DNA of 64,000 bases from contig MEED01000008.1 of NCBI GenBank assembly GCA_001724855.1, forward strand, positions 117,938 to 181,937, written 5' to 3'. The notes beneath the pieces were generated by a model, which was not told the DNA's origin, ran no database searches, and worked only from the letters and a program-made list of their open reading frames with translations. The position numbers were made by a program, and so were the translations under genes. The stretch comes from Lautropia sp. SCN 69-89. Its GTDB lineage: Bacteria > Pseudomonadota > Gammaproteobacteria > Burkholderiales > Burkholderiaceae_E. Each line of letters begins with the position of its first letter. Within the stretch, counting starts at the first letter, position 1. Of this stretch, positions 37,664-47,456 are shown piece by piece.

Positions 37664-38594
37664 GCCGACGCGCCGCGTCGGCGAGCGAAGGCGCATCGGC
37701 GTCGCGCTGGGCAGCGGCTCGGCGCGTGGCCTCGCGCACATCGGCGTGATGCGCGCTCTGGTCGAAGCCGGCGTCGACGTCGACGTCGTCGCCGGCACCA
37801 GCATGGGCGCCTTCGTCGGCGCGATTTTCGCCGCCGGCAAGCTCGACCGGCTCGAGGCCGACTTCCGCGGCTTCGACTGGGCCAGCATCGCCGCGCTGCT
37901 CGACCCGGTGTTCCCGCGCTCGGGCCTGATCGACGGCCGCCGGATCGGCGATTTCATGCGTTCGCAGGTCGCAGTCGAGCGCGTCGAGGACCTGCCGATC
38001 CCGTTCCGCGCGATCGCCACCGACATCGGCAGCGGCGAAACGGTGGCCATCGACCGCGGCGACCTGATCGCGGCGGTGCGCGCGAGCATCGCCGTGCCGG
38101 GTATCTTCACCCCGGTGCGCAGTGACGGGCGCATCCTCGTCGACGGCGGGCTGGTCGAGCCGGTGCCGGTGAGCGCCGCGCGCGCTCTCGGCGCGGACCT
38201 CGTCATCGCAGTCGACCTGAACCATGACATCGTGCTCGAACGGTCGGCGCGCGTCGCGCAGGAATCCGCCCCGGGCGCACTGGCCCAGGCCGTCACGCAG
38301 GTGCTCGCGAACTTCGACTCGCTGCAGCTCGGGCCGCTGGCGCAGTTTCGCGAGTGGCTCGAGCGCGACCCGCTGCCCGGTATCTTCGAGGTGCTGCTCG
38401 CATCGATCTACATCATGCAGGCGCGCATCACGCAGGCGACGCTCGAGCGCGACCGGCCCGAGATCCTGATCCAGCCCGCGCTGGGCTCGGTGCGCTTCAT
38501 GGCGTTCGACCGCGCCGAGGAGATCGTCGACGCGGGCTACCAGGCCGCGAAGCGGGCGCTGCGGGACGCCGCCACGCTGATCTGGCCGACCTGA
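37638..38594 (+). CDS. rssA: Patatin-like phospholipase family protein
   Basis: The 318-residue protein has a Gly-rich oxyanion loop (GSGSARGLAHIGVM), the nucleophile Ser in GTSMGAF near residue 54 and the partner Asp in VDGGLVEPVPVSAAR near 172, so it should be an active serine lipase or acylhydrolase. It matches the RssA (YchK) group in length and layout. The ATG at 37638 lies within the end of the methyltransferase gene. The substrate is not known. Confidence 0.88.
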   Translation: MSADPEGAEPTRRVGERRRIGVALGSGSARGLAHIGVMRALVEAGVDVDVVAGTSMGAFVGAIFAAGKLDRLEADFRGFDWASIAALLDPVFPRSGLIDGRRIGDFMRSQVAVERVEDLPIPFRAIATDIGSGETVAIDRGDLIAAVRASIAVPGIFTPVRSDGRILVDGGLVEPVPVSAARALGADLVIAVDLNHDIVLERSARVAQESAPGALAQAVTQVLANFDSLQLGPLAQFREWLERDPLPGIFEVLLASIYIMQARITQATLERDRPEILIQPALGSVRFMAFDRAEEIVDAGYQAAKRALRDAATLIWPT

Positions 38595-38627
38595 GCGAAT
38601 GCGTCGGCGAGCGTCGCGGCGCAGCGC

Positions 38628-39608
38628 TCAGCGCAACGAGGGCATCTGCGCTGCCGCGCCCAGCACTCGCGCCATGGCCTCCCCGGCCGTGGCCCCGAAG
38701 CGTCGCGCCAGGCGTTCGGCCAGGTTCTTGCGAGTGGAGAAATCGACGACCTCCTCGGCCTTGATGACGTCGCGGGCAACCGAATCGACGGTACCCAACG
38801 CGTCGGCCAGGCCCATCTCGATGCTGTGCGCGCCGGTCCAGACCAGGCCCGAGAACAGGTCGGGGGAATCCTTCAGGCGGTCGCCGCGGCCGGTTCGCAC
38901 GACCTGGATGAACTGCTGGTGGATTTCGTCGAGCATCGACTGCGCGTGCTGGCGCTGCTCGTCCGGCAGCGGCGAGAAGCTGTCGAGGAAACCCTTGTTG
39001 CGGCCCGCAGTGAGCAGCCTGCGCTCGATGCCGAGCTTCTCCATCGCGCCGACGAAGCCGAAACCCTCCATCAGCACGCCGATCGAGCCGACCAGGCTCG
39101 CCTTGTCGACGTAGATGCGATCGGCGGCGGCCGCGACGTAATAGCTCCCGGAGGCGCAGACCTCTTCGACCACCGCATAGAGCGGCGTGTCGGGGTGCAG
39201 CGAACGCAACCGCCGGATCTCGTCGTGGATGATGCCCGACTGCACCGGACTGCCGCCCGGGCTGTTGATCCGCAACACGACACCGGCCGTCCTGCTGTCG
39301 TCGAACGCGGCGCGCAGCGAGGTGACGATATCCTCGGCCGCGGCTTCGCTGTCGGCGGCAATCACGCCCCTCAACTCCACCAGTGCGGTATGCCGGCCGG
39401 TGCTCACCTTGGCCTCGTGCCCGAGCCAGCCGCCGGCGAGCAGCAGCGCCACGGCCACCCAGGCGAAGGTGAGCAGCTTGAAGAAGATGCCCCAGCGACG
39501 CGCACGCCGCTTCTCCTGGAGCGTGCCGAGCACCAGCTTCTCCAGCACCTCGCGCTCCCACCCTCCGGCCGACGGCTTGCCGCCGGGCGGGACGTCCTGT
39601 TCGGTCAT
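38628..39608 (-). CDS. Signal peptide peptidase-like S49 protease
   Basis: This inner-membrane protease probably degrades cleaved signal peptides. The 326-residue product has one membrane segment (about 39-61: IFFKLLTFAWVAVALLLAGGW) and a single S49 domain, with RINSPGGSPVQSG, the catalytic Ser in CASGSYYVAAAAD and Lys in YVDKASLVGSIGV. It is half the size of E. coli SppA, as in many bacteria. The ATG at 39608 is preferred to an upstream one in a low-complexity extension. Confidence 0.9.
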   Translation of the reverse strand: MTEQDVPPGGKPSAGGWEREVLEKLVLGTLQEKRRARRWGIFFKLLTFAWVAVALLLAGGWLGHEAKVSTGRHTALVELRGVIAADSEAAAEDIVTSLRAAFDDSRTAGVVLRINSPGGSPVQSGIIHDEIRRLRSLHPDTPLYAVVEEVCASGSYYVAAAADRIYVDKASLVGSIGVLMEGFGFVGAMEKLGIERRLLTAGRNKGFLDSFSPLPDEQRQHAQSMLDEIHQQFIQVVRTGRGDRLKDSPDLFSGLVWTGAHSIEMGLADALGTVDSVARDVIKAEEVVDFSTRKNLAERLARRFGATAGEAMARVLGAAAQMPSLR

Positions 39609-39624
39609 TTCGGTATCCCGGAAA

Positions 39625-40011
39625 TCATCGATCCGGCGGCGGCTCGGCCGCAACCCTCACCCGTCCGCCGCGCTCTTCGCAGCGCAACGCGAGCAGCGCA
39701 GCGCCGCGACACGGCCCGGCCACGCAGGCGCCGCTGTCCGGCTCGTAAAGGGCACCATGCGTGGCGCAGATCAAGTATAGGCCCGCCTCGTCGAAGAACC
39801 GCCCCGGCAGCCAGTCGAGTTCCATCGCGACGTGCGCACAGCGATTGAGGAACGCTCGCGGCTGCCCGTCGAAGCGCACCACGAACGCGGGCAGCACTCC
39901 ACCCCCCTCGCGCGGGTCGAGCCACTCGAAGCGCACCCCATCGCCCCCCTCCACGAGCTCCCCGGAAGCACAGACGTCGATCCATCCCCCGATCGCTTCC
40001 GCAACACTCAT
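39625..40011 (-). CDS. Rieske 2Fe-2S domain protein
   Basis: This is a small electron-transfer protein of 128 residues. The Rieske ligands are CAH (NRCAHVAMELDW) and CATH (LYLICATHGALYEP), giving a C-x-H and C-x2-H cluster. The start at 40011 has GGAGGAGGGG in front; an in-frame ATG eight codons earlier is possible. It stands between the S49 protease and a HAD phosphatase on one strand. Its partner is unknown; stand-alone Rieske proteins next to sppA are common in Burkholderiales. Confidence 0.88.
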   Translation of the reverse strand: MSVAEAIGGWIDVCASGELVEGGDGVRFEWLDPREGGGVLPAFVVRFDGQPRAFLNRCAHVAMELDWLPGRFFDEAGLYLICATHGALYEPDSGACVAGPCRGAALLALRCEERGGRVRVAAEPPPDR

Positions 40012-40059
40012 CCCCTCCTCCATGGCCTCCCGCAAGACGCCCCTGCTCCCTTCCCGTCC

Positions 40060-40716
40060 TCACACCCTCGCCAGCAGCATCTCCCGCAACTCCGACACCG
40101 TATCGACGATCGCCAGCGCGGGTTCCGTCTCCAGCGCCTCGCGCGGGTGCGCGCCGTAGGCGACCGCGATCGCGGACGCGCCTGCCGCGCGCGCCATCCC
40201 CAGGTCGTGCGTGGTATCGCCGATCATCACCATCGCGGAAGGATCGATCCCGAGTTCGTCACCGATGTCGCGCAGCATCCAGGGATCGGGCTTCGGAGCG
40301 CCCTCGTCGGCGCAGCGCGTCGTGAGAAATCGGGCAGTCCAGCCCATCTGGTCGAGCGCGCGGTTCAGCCCGACCCGCGACTTGCCGGTGGCCACCGCAA
40401 GCCAGGCGCCGCTGTCGGCGAGTTCCGAAAGCAGTTGGGGCACGCCGTCGAACGGTGCGAGGTCGGCGTCACGCCGCAGGTAGTAGTGGCGGTAGCGCTC
40501 GATGTAGGCCGGCATCCGGGCCCGGTCGATGGTCGGCACGGCTGCGCGAATCGCCTCGAACAGCCCCAGTCCGATCACGTGCGAAGCCTGCTCGCGCGTG
40601 GGCACCGGCAGGCCGAGGTCGGCCGCCGAGGCACGGATCGCGTGCACGATCGCCGCGGTCGAATCGATCAGCGTGCCGTCCCAGTCGAAGACCACCAGGC
40701 GAAAGCGCTGCTTCAT
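40060..40716 (-). CDS. HAD-family phosphatase, phosphoglycolate phosphatase-like
   Basis: The 218-residue product has motif I FDWDGTLIDS (nucleophile Asp11), motif II VATGKSRVG, motif III KPDPWML and motif IV MIGDTTHDLGMARAAG. A helical cap domain lies at about 20-85. The family includes phosphoglycolate phosphatase (Gph) and related enzymes. It follows rluC, with a 4-base overlap, as in other Burkholderiales. Confidence 0.9.
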   Translation of the reverse strand: MKQRFRLVVFDWDGTLIDSTAAIVHAIRASAADLGLPVPTREQASHVIGLGLFEAIRAAVPTIDRARMPAYIERYRHYYLRRDADLAPFDGVPQLLSELADSGAWLAVATGKSRVGLNRALDQMGWTARFLTTRCADEGAPKPDPWMLRDIGDELGIDPSAMVMIGDTTHDLGMARAAGASAIAVAYGAHPREALETEPALAIVDTVSELREMLLARV

Positions 40717-41867
40717 GCGCCCTCCTCGCCCGATGCACGCGGCTCGCCGGCTGCCCGCGGCTCGCCCGATGAGTGCTGGTCGCCCGATGAGCGCCGCTCG
40801 CGCGCTGCCCGCTGCGGCTGCGGGTCGCGTTGCGGCGGTGAGGTCCAGGCCGCGCCGCCGGCGCGCAGCAACGCGGCGAACTCCTCGGGCAACGGCGCTT
40901 CGACCAGCATCGGGCGGCCCGCGTCGGGATGGCGAAACAGGATCGAGCGCGCATGCAGGTACATGCGCCTGAAGCCGCGGCGCGCCATCTCGCGGTTCAG
41001 CTCGAAGCGCCCGTACTTGGGGTCACCGACGATCGGGCAACCGGCATGTGCCAGGTGGACGCGAATCTGGTGCGTGCGCCCGGTCTCGAGCCGGGCCTCC
41101 ACCAGCGAGAATTCGCCCAGATCCGGAAGCTCGAAGCGCAGCAAGCCGGTCACCCGGGTTACCGCCTCCTGGCCGCCCGCCTGCACGGAGACGCGCCGGT
41201 CGCCGTCGGGTGCTTCGTGGCGATGAAGCGGAAAGGCCAGCGTTCGCGTGCGCAGCGGCCAGCGCCCGGCGACGATCGCCAGGTAGCGCTTGTCGGTGCC
41301 GCGCTCGCGCAACTGCGCATGCAAGCCCACCAGCGCGGTGCGCCGGAGCGCAACCAGCAGTACGCCGGAGGTTTCGCGATCGAGCCTGTGCACCAGTTCG
41401 AGGAAACGTGCCTGCGGCCGTGCCGCGCGCAGCTGCTCGATCACCCCGCTCGAGACGCCGCTGCCGCCGTGCACCGCGACCGAGGCCGGCTTGTCGATCG
41501 CCAGCAGTGACGCGTCTTCATGCAGCACCGGCAGGCGCCGCGCGAGCTCCGCCCGGGTGCGCCGAACCCGCTCCTGCCCGGCGCTTGCGGCCTCGTGGCC
41601 CGCTGCCGCTGCCGCGGAGGGCAACCGTATCGGCGGCACGCGCACCGAGTCGCCGGCCTGTAGCCGGTAGTCAGCCGCCTGGCGCTTGCCGTTCACCCGC
41701 AACTGGCCGCTGCGGATCAGCCGGTAGAGGTGGCTCTTGGGTACGCCGCGGCACAGCCGCACCAGGAAATTGTCCAGGCGCTGGCCGGCGTCGTCGTCGC
41801 GGATCGGCACGTGGCGGACTGTCTCCACGGCGTCCGCGGCCCCGGGCTTTGTGCACAATGGGCTCAC
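40713..41867 (-). CDS. rluC: 23S rRNA pseudouridine synthase RluC
   Basis: The enzyme makes pseudouridine in 23S rRNA (positions 955, 2504 and 2580 in E. coli). It has an S4 RNA-binding domain (GQRLDNFLVRLCRGVPKSHLY), the catalytic Asp in HRLDRETSGVLL and the closing TGRTHQIRVHLAHAG. No good ATG exists, and the GTG at 41867 gives 384 residues. A C-terminal tail of about 45 residues repeats SGE and GEPRA. It diverges from rne across a shared promoter region. Confidence 0.9.
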   Translation of the reverse strand: MSPLCTKPGAADAVETVRHVPIRDDDAGQRLDNFLVRLCRGVPKSHLYRLIRSGQLRVNGKRQAADYRLQAGDSVRVPPIRLPSAAAAAGHEAASAGQERVRRTRAELARRLPVLHEDASLLAIDKPASVAVHGGSGVSSGVIEQLRAARPQARFLELVHRLDRETSGVLLVALRRTALVGLHAQLRERGTDKRYLAIVAGRWPLRTRTLAFPLHRHEAPDGDRRVSVQAGGQEAVTRVTGLLRFELPDLGEFSLVEARLETGRTHQIRVHLAHAGCPIVGDPKYGRFELNREMARRGFRRMYLHARSILFRHPDAGRPMLVEAPLPEEFAALLRAGGAAWTSPPQRDPQPQRAARERRSSGDQHSSGEPRAAGEPRASGEEGA

Positions 41868-41878
41868 GTTGCTATACT
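41849..41878 (+). promoter_or_regulatory. Candidate rne promoter
   Basis: TTGTGC (41849-41854) and TATACT (41873-41878) are spaced by 18 bases on the plus strand, giving a start near 41885. The elements overlap the first codons of the divergent rluC. The leader to rne would be about 490 nt. Confidence 0.5.
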
Positions 41879-42376
41879 TTGACTGTTGTGTGCGATCCCG
41901 GCCCGACCGGAACAGCCGCCATCCCGGGCGGCTCCTCGCGTCCACGGATGCTTCGGCGAAGCGCGTCGAACCAGCAGTTCCGCGCATCGAATCCCGGAAT
42001 CCCGTATCTCGAGATCCGATTGTACCGGGCCGGTTCCGCGAAGGCGGATCGAAGCCGGTCGCCACGACAGGAAGAACACTTCAACCGCGGTTCCCCGGGC
42101 CGGGGAACGCGGATCGATGCGGAATTTTCCGGAATGAATGCGAGCCGGCGGCCCGAAGGCGGCCGGCCAAGCCAGTGCGATCCCTGAACACCATGTCTGC
42201 GTACGCTGTCGTCGATCCGGCCGGGCCATGCCCGCCCTCGGCGCGCGCCCGCTCGCCTGGGCGGGTCGCCCGCGCATAGCGCCTCCCACCGCGCCGCGTT
42301 CCTTCCGCTTCCGTTCGCATCGGCCCGCTGGCCGACGCGCGCCGCCACGCCCCGGGCGCGCAACGGAGTCATTTGC
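41879..42376 (+). other. Long rne leader without a gene
   Basis: About 500 bases between the promoter and the rne start hold no convincing gene. A strong hairpin lies at about 42085-42112 (CCGCGGTTCCCC and GGGGAACGCGG). E. coli rne also has a long 5' leader through which RNase E controls its own mRNA; a similar control here is inference. Confidence 0.5.
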
Positions 42377-45355
42377 ATGAAGCGAATGCTGTTCAACGCC
42401 ACGCATGCCGAAGAGCTGCGCGTGGCGATCGTCGATGGCCAGAAGCTGATCGACATCGACATCGAATCGGCGGGCCGCGAGTCCCGCAAGAGCAACATCT
42501 ACAAGGGCGTCATCACGCGCGTCGAGCCCAGCCTCGAAGCCTGTTTCGTCAACTACGGCGAAGAGCGCCACGGCTTCCTGCCGTTCAAGGAAATCTCCAG
42601 GGCCTTCTTCAAGAGCGGGATCGACGCGTCGCGCGCCCGAATCCAGGACGCGGTCAGCGAAGGCCAGGAAGTCATCGTCCAGGTCGACAAGGAGGAGCGC
42701 GGCAACAAGGGTGCGGCGCTCACCACCTACATCTCGCTGGCCGGGCGCTATCTGGTGCTGATGCCGAACAACCCGCGCGGCGGCGGCGTGTCGCGCCGCG
42801 TCGAGGGCGAAGACCGGCAGGAACTGCGCGAGACCATGGACAAGCTCGAGTACCCCTCGGGCATGAGCCTGATCGCGCGCACCGCGGGCATCGGCCGGGC
42901 GGCCGAAGAACTGCAGTGGGACCTGAACTACCTGCTGCAGCTCTGGAAGGCGATCGAGGCGGCGGCGGGCTCGGCGCCGGGTCCCTTCCTGATCTACCAG
43001 GAATCGAGCCTGGTGATCCGCGCGATCCGCGACTACTTCACCGCCGACATCGGCGAGATCCTGATCGACACCGACGACATCTACGAGCAGGCGCGCCAGT
43101 TCATGGCGCACGTGATGCCCGACAAGGTCGACCAGGTCAAGCGCTATCGCGACGACACGCCGCTGTTCTCGCGTTTCCAGATCGAACACCAGATCGAGAC
43201 CGCCTATTCGCGGATCGTGCCGCTGCCCTCGGGCGGCGCGGTGGTCATCGACCACACCGAGGCGCTGGTGGCGATCGACGTGAACTCGGCCCGCGCGACC
43301 AAGGGCTCCGACATCGAGGAGACCGCGCTGCGCACGAACCTCGAGGCGGCCGACGAGGCGGCGCGTCAGATGCGCCTGCGCGACCTGGGCGGGCTGATCG
43401 TCATCGACTTCATCGACATGGAGAACGCGAAGAACCAGCGCGAGGTCGAGCAGCGCCTGAAAGACGCACTGCACTATGACCGCGCGCGGGTCCAGACGGG
43501 CAAGATCTCGCGCTTCGGCCTGATGGAGTTGTCGCGCCAGCGGCTGCGCCCGGCGCTGGCCGAGGGTTCGCACATCACCTGCCCGCGCTGCAACGGCACC
43601 GGCGTGATCCGCGACATCGAGTCGTCGGCGCTGCACATCCTGCGCGTGATCCAGGAAGAGGCGATGAAGGAGAACACCGCCGCCGTCTATGCGCAGGTGC
43701 CGGTCGACGTCGCCACCTACCTGCTGAACGAGAAGCGCAGCGAGCTGAACAAGCTCGAGGCGAGGCTCAAGGTCGAGATCGTGCTGATCCCGAACACGCA
43801 TCTCGAGACGCCGCATTACAAGGCCGAGCGGCTGCGCCACGACGACGAGCGCCTGTCCGGCTACCGCGCCAGCCACACGCTGGCCGAAGCGCCCGCCGAG
43901 GACAACTCCTACCTGGAGAGCAAGCTCGAAGCGGTCAAGCCGCGGCAGGAGGCGGTGGTCAAGGGCATCACTCCGCAGCAACCGCCGCCGGTGCCGGCAG
44001 CCGCAGCGCCCGTGGTCGCCGCCGCCGAGGCGCGTCCGGCCGCGCGCACCGCGGTGGTCGCACCGGCCCCGGCCGGGGACGACGGCCTGCTCGGGCGCAT
44101 CCTAAACTGGTTCCGGCGCAAGCCGGCGAACGAGGCGAGCGCAACGCCGTCCGCGGCAGCCGAGACCACCGGGGCACCCGAGGGGGGCGAAGCCGGGCGG
44201 CGCGCGCGCCCGCAGCGTGAGGGTCGCGAACGCGCCGGTGGCCGCGAAGGTCGGGAGCGCCGCGGCGAGGGTCGCGAGGGCCGCGAAGGCCGGGAGGGTC
44301 GTGCAGCACGCGAGGCCCGCGGCGAGCGCACGCCCGGCGGCGAAGCCGAGGGCCGCGGACCGCGTCGCGGCCAGGAGCGGCGCGAGCCGCGCGAAGGCCG
44401 CGAAGGCCGCGAAAGCCGCGAAAGCCGCGAAAGCCGCGAAGGCCGCGAACGTCGCCCCGAGCGCGAAGCGCAAGCGCGCCAGCCCGACGAGGCAATGCGC
44501 CCCGAGCGTGGCGAGCGCCCCGAGCGCGGCGAGCGCCGCGGCGGGCGCGATCGACAGCGTGCCGAAGCGCGCCCGGAGGGTGCGGCCGCGCCGGCCGATC
44601 GTGAAGCGCTGGTCGGCGCAGCCGCCGAGGCCGTCGTGCCGGTCTCGGCAGCGGTTGCAGGCGAAGCCATCGAGGCGGCTCAGCTGTCCGAGGGCCTGCC
44701 GGTCGGGGTCGAGGCGCACGCCGAGGCTGCCGAGGCGGGGGCGGCCGACGAGACGCGCCGCGGTCGCGGTCGCCGTCGTCGCGGTCGCCGCGGCGGCGAA
44801 CGCGGTGGCGAGCGCGAAGCCGCAGCCGTGGCCGGCGAGGAGCCGACCGAAGCAGTAGCCGACGAGGCCGGCGAGGCCATCGCCGCGGAGGCCGTCGAAG
44901 CGCCGCTCGAGTCGGCGCCACTGCCGGCGGAGGCCGAGGCGCCCACGACGCCCGCGGTGCAGACCCTGCTGCCGTTCGCCGCACCCGTAGCCGAGCTGCC
45001 GGCGCCGCAACCGGAACGAGCGGCACCTGCGGCTGCGGCGGAACCACAGTCTCCGGCCGAAGCAACGGAGCCGGCAATGCAGACGGAAGTGGCGGCTCGA
45101 GCCGGGCACGCACGCCCGACGGTAGCTCCGCCCGAAGCAGTCCAGCCGATCGTCCCGGTCGAGGTGCCGAAGGCCGAGCTCGAGCAGATGCTGGCTGGTG
45201 CCGGACTGCAGTGGGTGGAAACGGTCGCGCGTCCCGAAGCCGAGCAGATGACCGAGGTTCCGGCGCCCAAGGTTCCGCGCGTGCGGCGTCCGCGCAGCGT
45301 GGCGGCGTCCGAGCCGCTTCAGCAGGTGGAGACCCGCCTGGACGAGGAGGGTTGA
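42377..45355 (+). CDS. rne: Ribonuclease E
   Basis: This is the main single-strand-specific endoribonuclease and degradosome scaffold. The 992-residue protein has an S1 domain (about 38-120), the DNase I-like catalytic domain with Asp in [13 protein letters not shown] (about 300) and [11 protein letters not shown] (about 343), and the zinc link CPRCNGTG near 401. [12 protein letters not shown] near 571 looks like the membrane-binding helix. From about 613 the protein is disordered, with Arg/Glu/Gly repeats (about 613-701) and [14 protein letters not shown] near 795, likely RNA-binding. The last 130 residues are Ala/Pro/Glu-rich and may bind partners. rraA, for a possible inhibitor, lies at 58950. 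Confidence 0.96.
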   Translation: MKRMLFNATHAEELRVAIVDGQKLIDIDIESAGRESRKSNIYKGVITRVEPSLEACFVNYGEERHGFLPFKEISRAFFKSGIDASRARIQDAVSEGQEVIVQVDKEERGNKGAALTTYISLAGRYLVLMPNNPRGGGVSRRVEGEDRQELRETMDKLEYPSGMSLIARTAGIGRAAEELQWDLNYLLQLWKAIEAAAGSAPGPFLIYQESSLVIRAIRDYFTADIGEILIDTDDIYEQARQFMAHVMPDKVDQVKRYRDDTPLFSRFQIEHQIETAYSRIVPLPSGGAVVIDHTEALVAIDVNSARATKGSDIEETALRTNLEAADEAARQMRLRDLGGLIVIDFIDMENAKNQREVEQRLKDALHYDRARVQTGKISRFGLMELSRQRLRPALAEGSHITCPRCNGTGVIRDIESSALHILRVIQEEAMKENTAAVYAQVPVDVATYLLNEKRSELNKLEARLKVEIVLIPNTHLETPHYKAERLRHDDERLSGYRASHTLAEAPAEDNSYLESKLEAVKPRQEAVVKGITPQQPPPVPAAAAPVVAAAEARPAARTAVVAPAPAGDDGLLGRILNWFRRKPANEASATPSAAAETTGAPEGGEAGRRARPQREGRERAGGREGRERRGEGREGREGREGRAAREARGERTPGGEAEGRGPRRGQERREPREGREGRESRESRESREGRERRPEREAQARQPDEAMRPERGERPERGERRGGRDRQRAEARPEGAAAPADREALVGAAAEAVVPVSAAVAGEAIEAAQLSEGLPVGVEAHAEAAEAGAADETRRGRGRRRRGRRGGERGGEREAAAVAGEEPTEAVADEAGEAIAAEAVEAPLESAPLPAEAEAPTTPAVQTLLPFAAPVAELPAPQPERAAPAAAAEPQSPAEATEPAMQTEVAARAGHARPTVAPPEAVQPIVPVEVPKAELEQMLAGAGLQWVETVARPEAEQMTEVPAPKVPRVRRPRSVAASEPLQQVETRLDEEG
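44390..44452 (+). repeat. 9-bp tandem repeat in rne
   Basis: Seven units of CGCGAARGC (R is A or G) run in frame and encode repeated Arg-Glu-Gly or Arg-Glu-Ser. They lie in the disordered C-terminal half. The frame is kept at any copy number. Confidence 0.8.
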
Positions 45356-45361
45356 AGCGAA

Positions 45362-45413
45362 GGCGTCCGGCATGAGCCGGACGCCATGCAGTCCCGGGCG
45401 CCCTGCGCCCGGG
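45362..45413 (+). terminator. Two hairpins after rne
   Basis: A perfect 10-bp stem (GGCGTCCGGC, loop ATGA, GCCGGACGCC) begins 7 bases after the rne stop, and a second 8-bp stem (CCCGGGCG and CGCCCGGG) follows at 45393-45413. Neither has a T-run. They lie between rne (plus) and the convergent formate dehydrogenase operon and probably end both transcripts or protect the 3' end. Confidence 0.55.
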
Positions 45414-45455
45414 TAACCGCTCCGGCTTACGCGGCAGCCGGCACGGCCGCGGAGC

Positions 45456-46535
45456 TCAGCCCTGCACCTGCGCCGCCGATCCGGCGGCCCTCGCTTCGCC
45501 CTGCGCCGAACGCTGCGCAGGAATCTTCCCGGCCTTGATGTCGTCGTACCAGTAGGCGTGGTGCTCCTTCGCCCAGGCCTCGTCGACGTAGCCGGTCTTC
45601 ATCGCATCGAGCGCGCCCTGCATGCCGATCGTGCCCAGGTATATGTGTCCCATGATCACCGCGATGAAGAGCAGTGCCGCGATCGCGTGGATCGCCCAGG
45701 CGTCCTGCATCTGGCCTCGCGTCTGCCCGTAGTTCGGGAAGTCGAGGATGAAGCCGGTGACTGCGACGATCGTGCCGAGCAGCACCAGCCCGCCCCAGAA
45801 CATCAGTTTCTCGCCGCCGTTGAAGCGATGACTGGGCACGTGCACGTTGCGCGACAACATGCCGCCGCCCTTCAACAGCCAGGTGAAGTCATAGGCGCGC
45901 GGGAAGTTGTCCTTCACGTAGGTGAGGAACATCGCGATCAGCGTTACCGCGAACAGCGGGCCGACGAAGTTGTGGACGGTCTTGGAGAGCGTGGCCAGGA
46001 TCGAGAACAGCGTGTAGCCGAACACCGGCAGCAGCAGGTGCTTGCCGAACAGCATCAGGATGCCGGTGAGCCCGAGCACGACGAAGCACGCGGCGTTGAT
46101 CCAGTGCGCCGCGCGCTCGACCACCGTGAAGCGCTCGATCGTGCGCCCGGTGGGCTGGCCGCTCGTCCTGATCGGTCCGTGCAGCAGGTAGTAGGCGGCG
46201 ATCAGCAGCAGCACCGCCACCAGGGCCCAGCCGCCGTAGACGGTCACCGGCCCGTTGCGCAACTGCCGCCAGTCCTCGCCGGCCGACTGGATCAGGACGC
46301 CGCCCTCGTGCTCGGGCAGGTTCGTGAATCCGCTGGCTGCCGAGTTGGCTTCGCGCCAGATCGGAGCGTTGTTCAGCGGCTGCACCTTCTGGCGCGCCGC
46401 CTGGTCGTTGCGGCTCGCCTCGAGGATGTTCTGCGGCTGCGGTCCGCCGGAGGCGGCCGCGCCTTGCTGCTGCGCGGCAGCCGCGACGCCCCACAGTCCG
46501 AGCAGCAGCACAAGCAAGCGGATCGCGCGGCTCAT
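45456..46535 (-). CDS. fdhC: Formate dehydrogenase gamma subunit (cytochrome b)
   Basis: This is the membrane subunit that passes electrons from the iron-sulfur subunit to quinone. The 359-residue protein has a signal peptide (MSRAIRLLVLLLGLWGVAAAAQ), a periplasmic part, then membrane segments at about 100, 145, 180, 240 and 285 with haem-ligand histidines in ERAAHWINAACF, KTVHNFVGPLF and ALLFIAVIMGHIYLG. The start at 46535 overlaps the lipoprotein gene stop by one base. A longer frame reading upstream is a shadow of fdhB. Confidence 0.92.
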   Translation of the reverse strand: MSRAIRLLVLLLGLWGVAAAAQQQGAAASGGPQPQNILEASRNDQAARQKVQPLNNAPIWREANSAASGFTNLPEHEGGVLIQSAGEDWRQLRNGPVTVYGGWALVAVLLLIAAYYLLHGPIRTSGQPTGRTIERFTVVERAAHWINAACFVVLGLTGILMLFGKHLLLPVFGYTLFSILATLSKTVHNFVGPLFAVTLIAMFLTYVKDNFPRAYDFTWLLKGGGMLSRNVHVPSHRFNGGEKLMFWGGLVLLGTIVAVTGFILDFPNYGQTRGQMQDAWAIHAIAALLFIAVIMGHIYLGTIGMQGALDAMKTGYVDEAWAKEHHAYWYDDIKAGKIPAQRSAQGEARAAGSAAQVQG

Positions 46536-46789
46536 CACTGGCCTCCGATGCGGACGTATTCGTTCTGGCTCTGCTGGCGCAGCTTCAGCGAATTCTCCCA
46601 ACTGGCCTTGTCGCCCCGGGTGTACGGGGCCTGGAAGGTGAGCGGCTCCCCCTGCCATGGCTTGGTGTCGCGGGTGACGGTGGTCCCTGCGGTCTTGTCG
46701 CCCAGGGTCTGCGGTTTTTCGCTGCAACCGGCCAGCCCGAAGACGAGCGCAACGGCCGCGGCAACGCATGCGACGTTCCTGGTCTTCAT
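46535..46789 (-). CDS. Small lipoprotein of the formate dehydrogenase operon
   Basis: The product has 84 residues. A lipoprotein signal peptide (MKTRNVACVAAAVALVFGLAGC) ends in a LAGC lipobox with Cys22. The mature part is polar (SEKPQTLGDKTAGTTVTRDTKPWQGEP). It lies between fdhB and the gamma-subunit gene and overlaps the latter by one base. Similar small lipoproteins are found at this place in Burkholderiales; a role in complex assembly is inference. Confidence 0.85.
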   Translation of the reverse strand: MKTRNVACVAAAVALVFGLAGCSEKPQTLGDKTAGTTVTRDTKPWQGEPLTFQAPYTRGDKASWENSLKLRQQSQNEYVRIGGQ

Positions 46790-46792
46790 GTC

Positions 46793-47416
46793 TCAGCTCC
46801 CCTGCTTGGCCGGCGCCTGCGCGCCCGCACGCCCCGGACCGTAGGCGGTCCCCCAGCCCCAGACCTCGGCGCCCTTGCCGCGCGCCATCACGCGCTGCCG
46901 GTAGATGTCGGCGAGCATGTCGCCGTCGCCACCCAGCAGTGCCTTGGTCGAGCACATCTCGGCGCACACCGGCAGCTTGCCCTCGGCGAGGCGGTTGCGG
47001 CCGTACTTGGCGAACTCTTCCTTCGAGCCGTCTTTCTCGGGGCCGCCGGCGCAGAAGGTGCACTTGTCCATCTTGCCGCGCAGGCCGAACGCGCCGGCCT
47101 GCGGAAACTGCGGAGCGCCGAACGGGCAGGCATAGAAACAGTAGCCGCAGCCGATGCACAGGTCCTTGTCGTGCAGCACGATCCCTTCGTCGGTGCGGTA
47201 GAAGCAGTCGACCGGGCACACCGCCATGCACGGCGCATCCGAGCAGTGCATGCACGCGACCGACACCGAGCGTTCTCCGGGCAGCCCGTCGTTGAGCGTG
47301 ACCACGCGACGGCGGTTCACGCCCCAGGGCACCTCGTGCTCCTGCTTGCAGGCCGTGACGCAGCCGTTGCATTCGATGCAACGCTCGGTGTCACAGATGA
47401 ATTTCATTCGGGCCAT
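46793..47416 (-). CDS. fdhB: Formate dehydrogenase beta subunit (iron-sulfur)
   Basis: This subunit carries electrons between the catalytic and membrane subunits. The 207-residue protein has four 4Fe-4S motifs: CIECNGCVTAC near 14, CMHCSDAPCMAVCP near 55, CIGCGYCFYACP near 87 and CTFC...C near 118. No C-terminal membrane anchor is seen. The ATG at 47416 has GGGGAAG in front. It follows fdhA by 40 bases. Confidence 0.93.
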   Translation of the reverse strand: MARMKFICDTERCIECNGCVTACKQEHEVPWGVNRRRVVTLNDGLPGERSVSVACMHCSDAPCMAVCPVDCFYRTDEGIVLHDKDLCIGCGYCFYACPFGAPQFPQAGAFGLRGKMDKCTFCAGGPEKDGSKEEFAKYGRNRLAEGKLPVCAEMCSTKALLGGDGDMLADIYRQRVMARGKGAEVWGWGTAYGPGRAGAQAPAKQGS

Positions 47417-47456
47417 GTGTCTTCCCCTTGGTCTTTATGGTCTGTGACGCCGGCGC

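Noticed and set aside
44216..44480. Possible CRISPR array in rne
   Set aside because: The repeats are 9-bp codon repeats in frame with no spacers. They encode an Arg/Glu-rich tail.
45362..45413. Classical intrinsic terminator after rne
   Set aside because: The hairpins are strong but no T-run follows on either strand, so they are listed with reduced confidence as terminator-like hairpins only.
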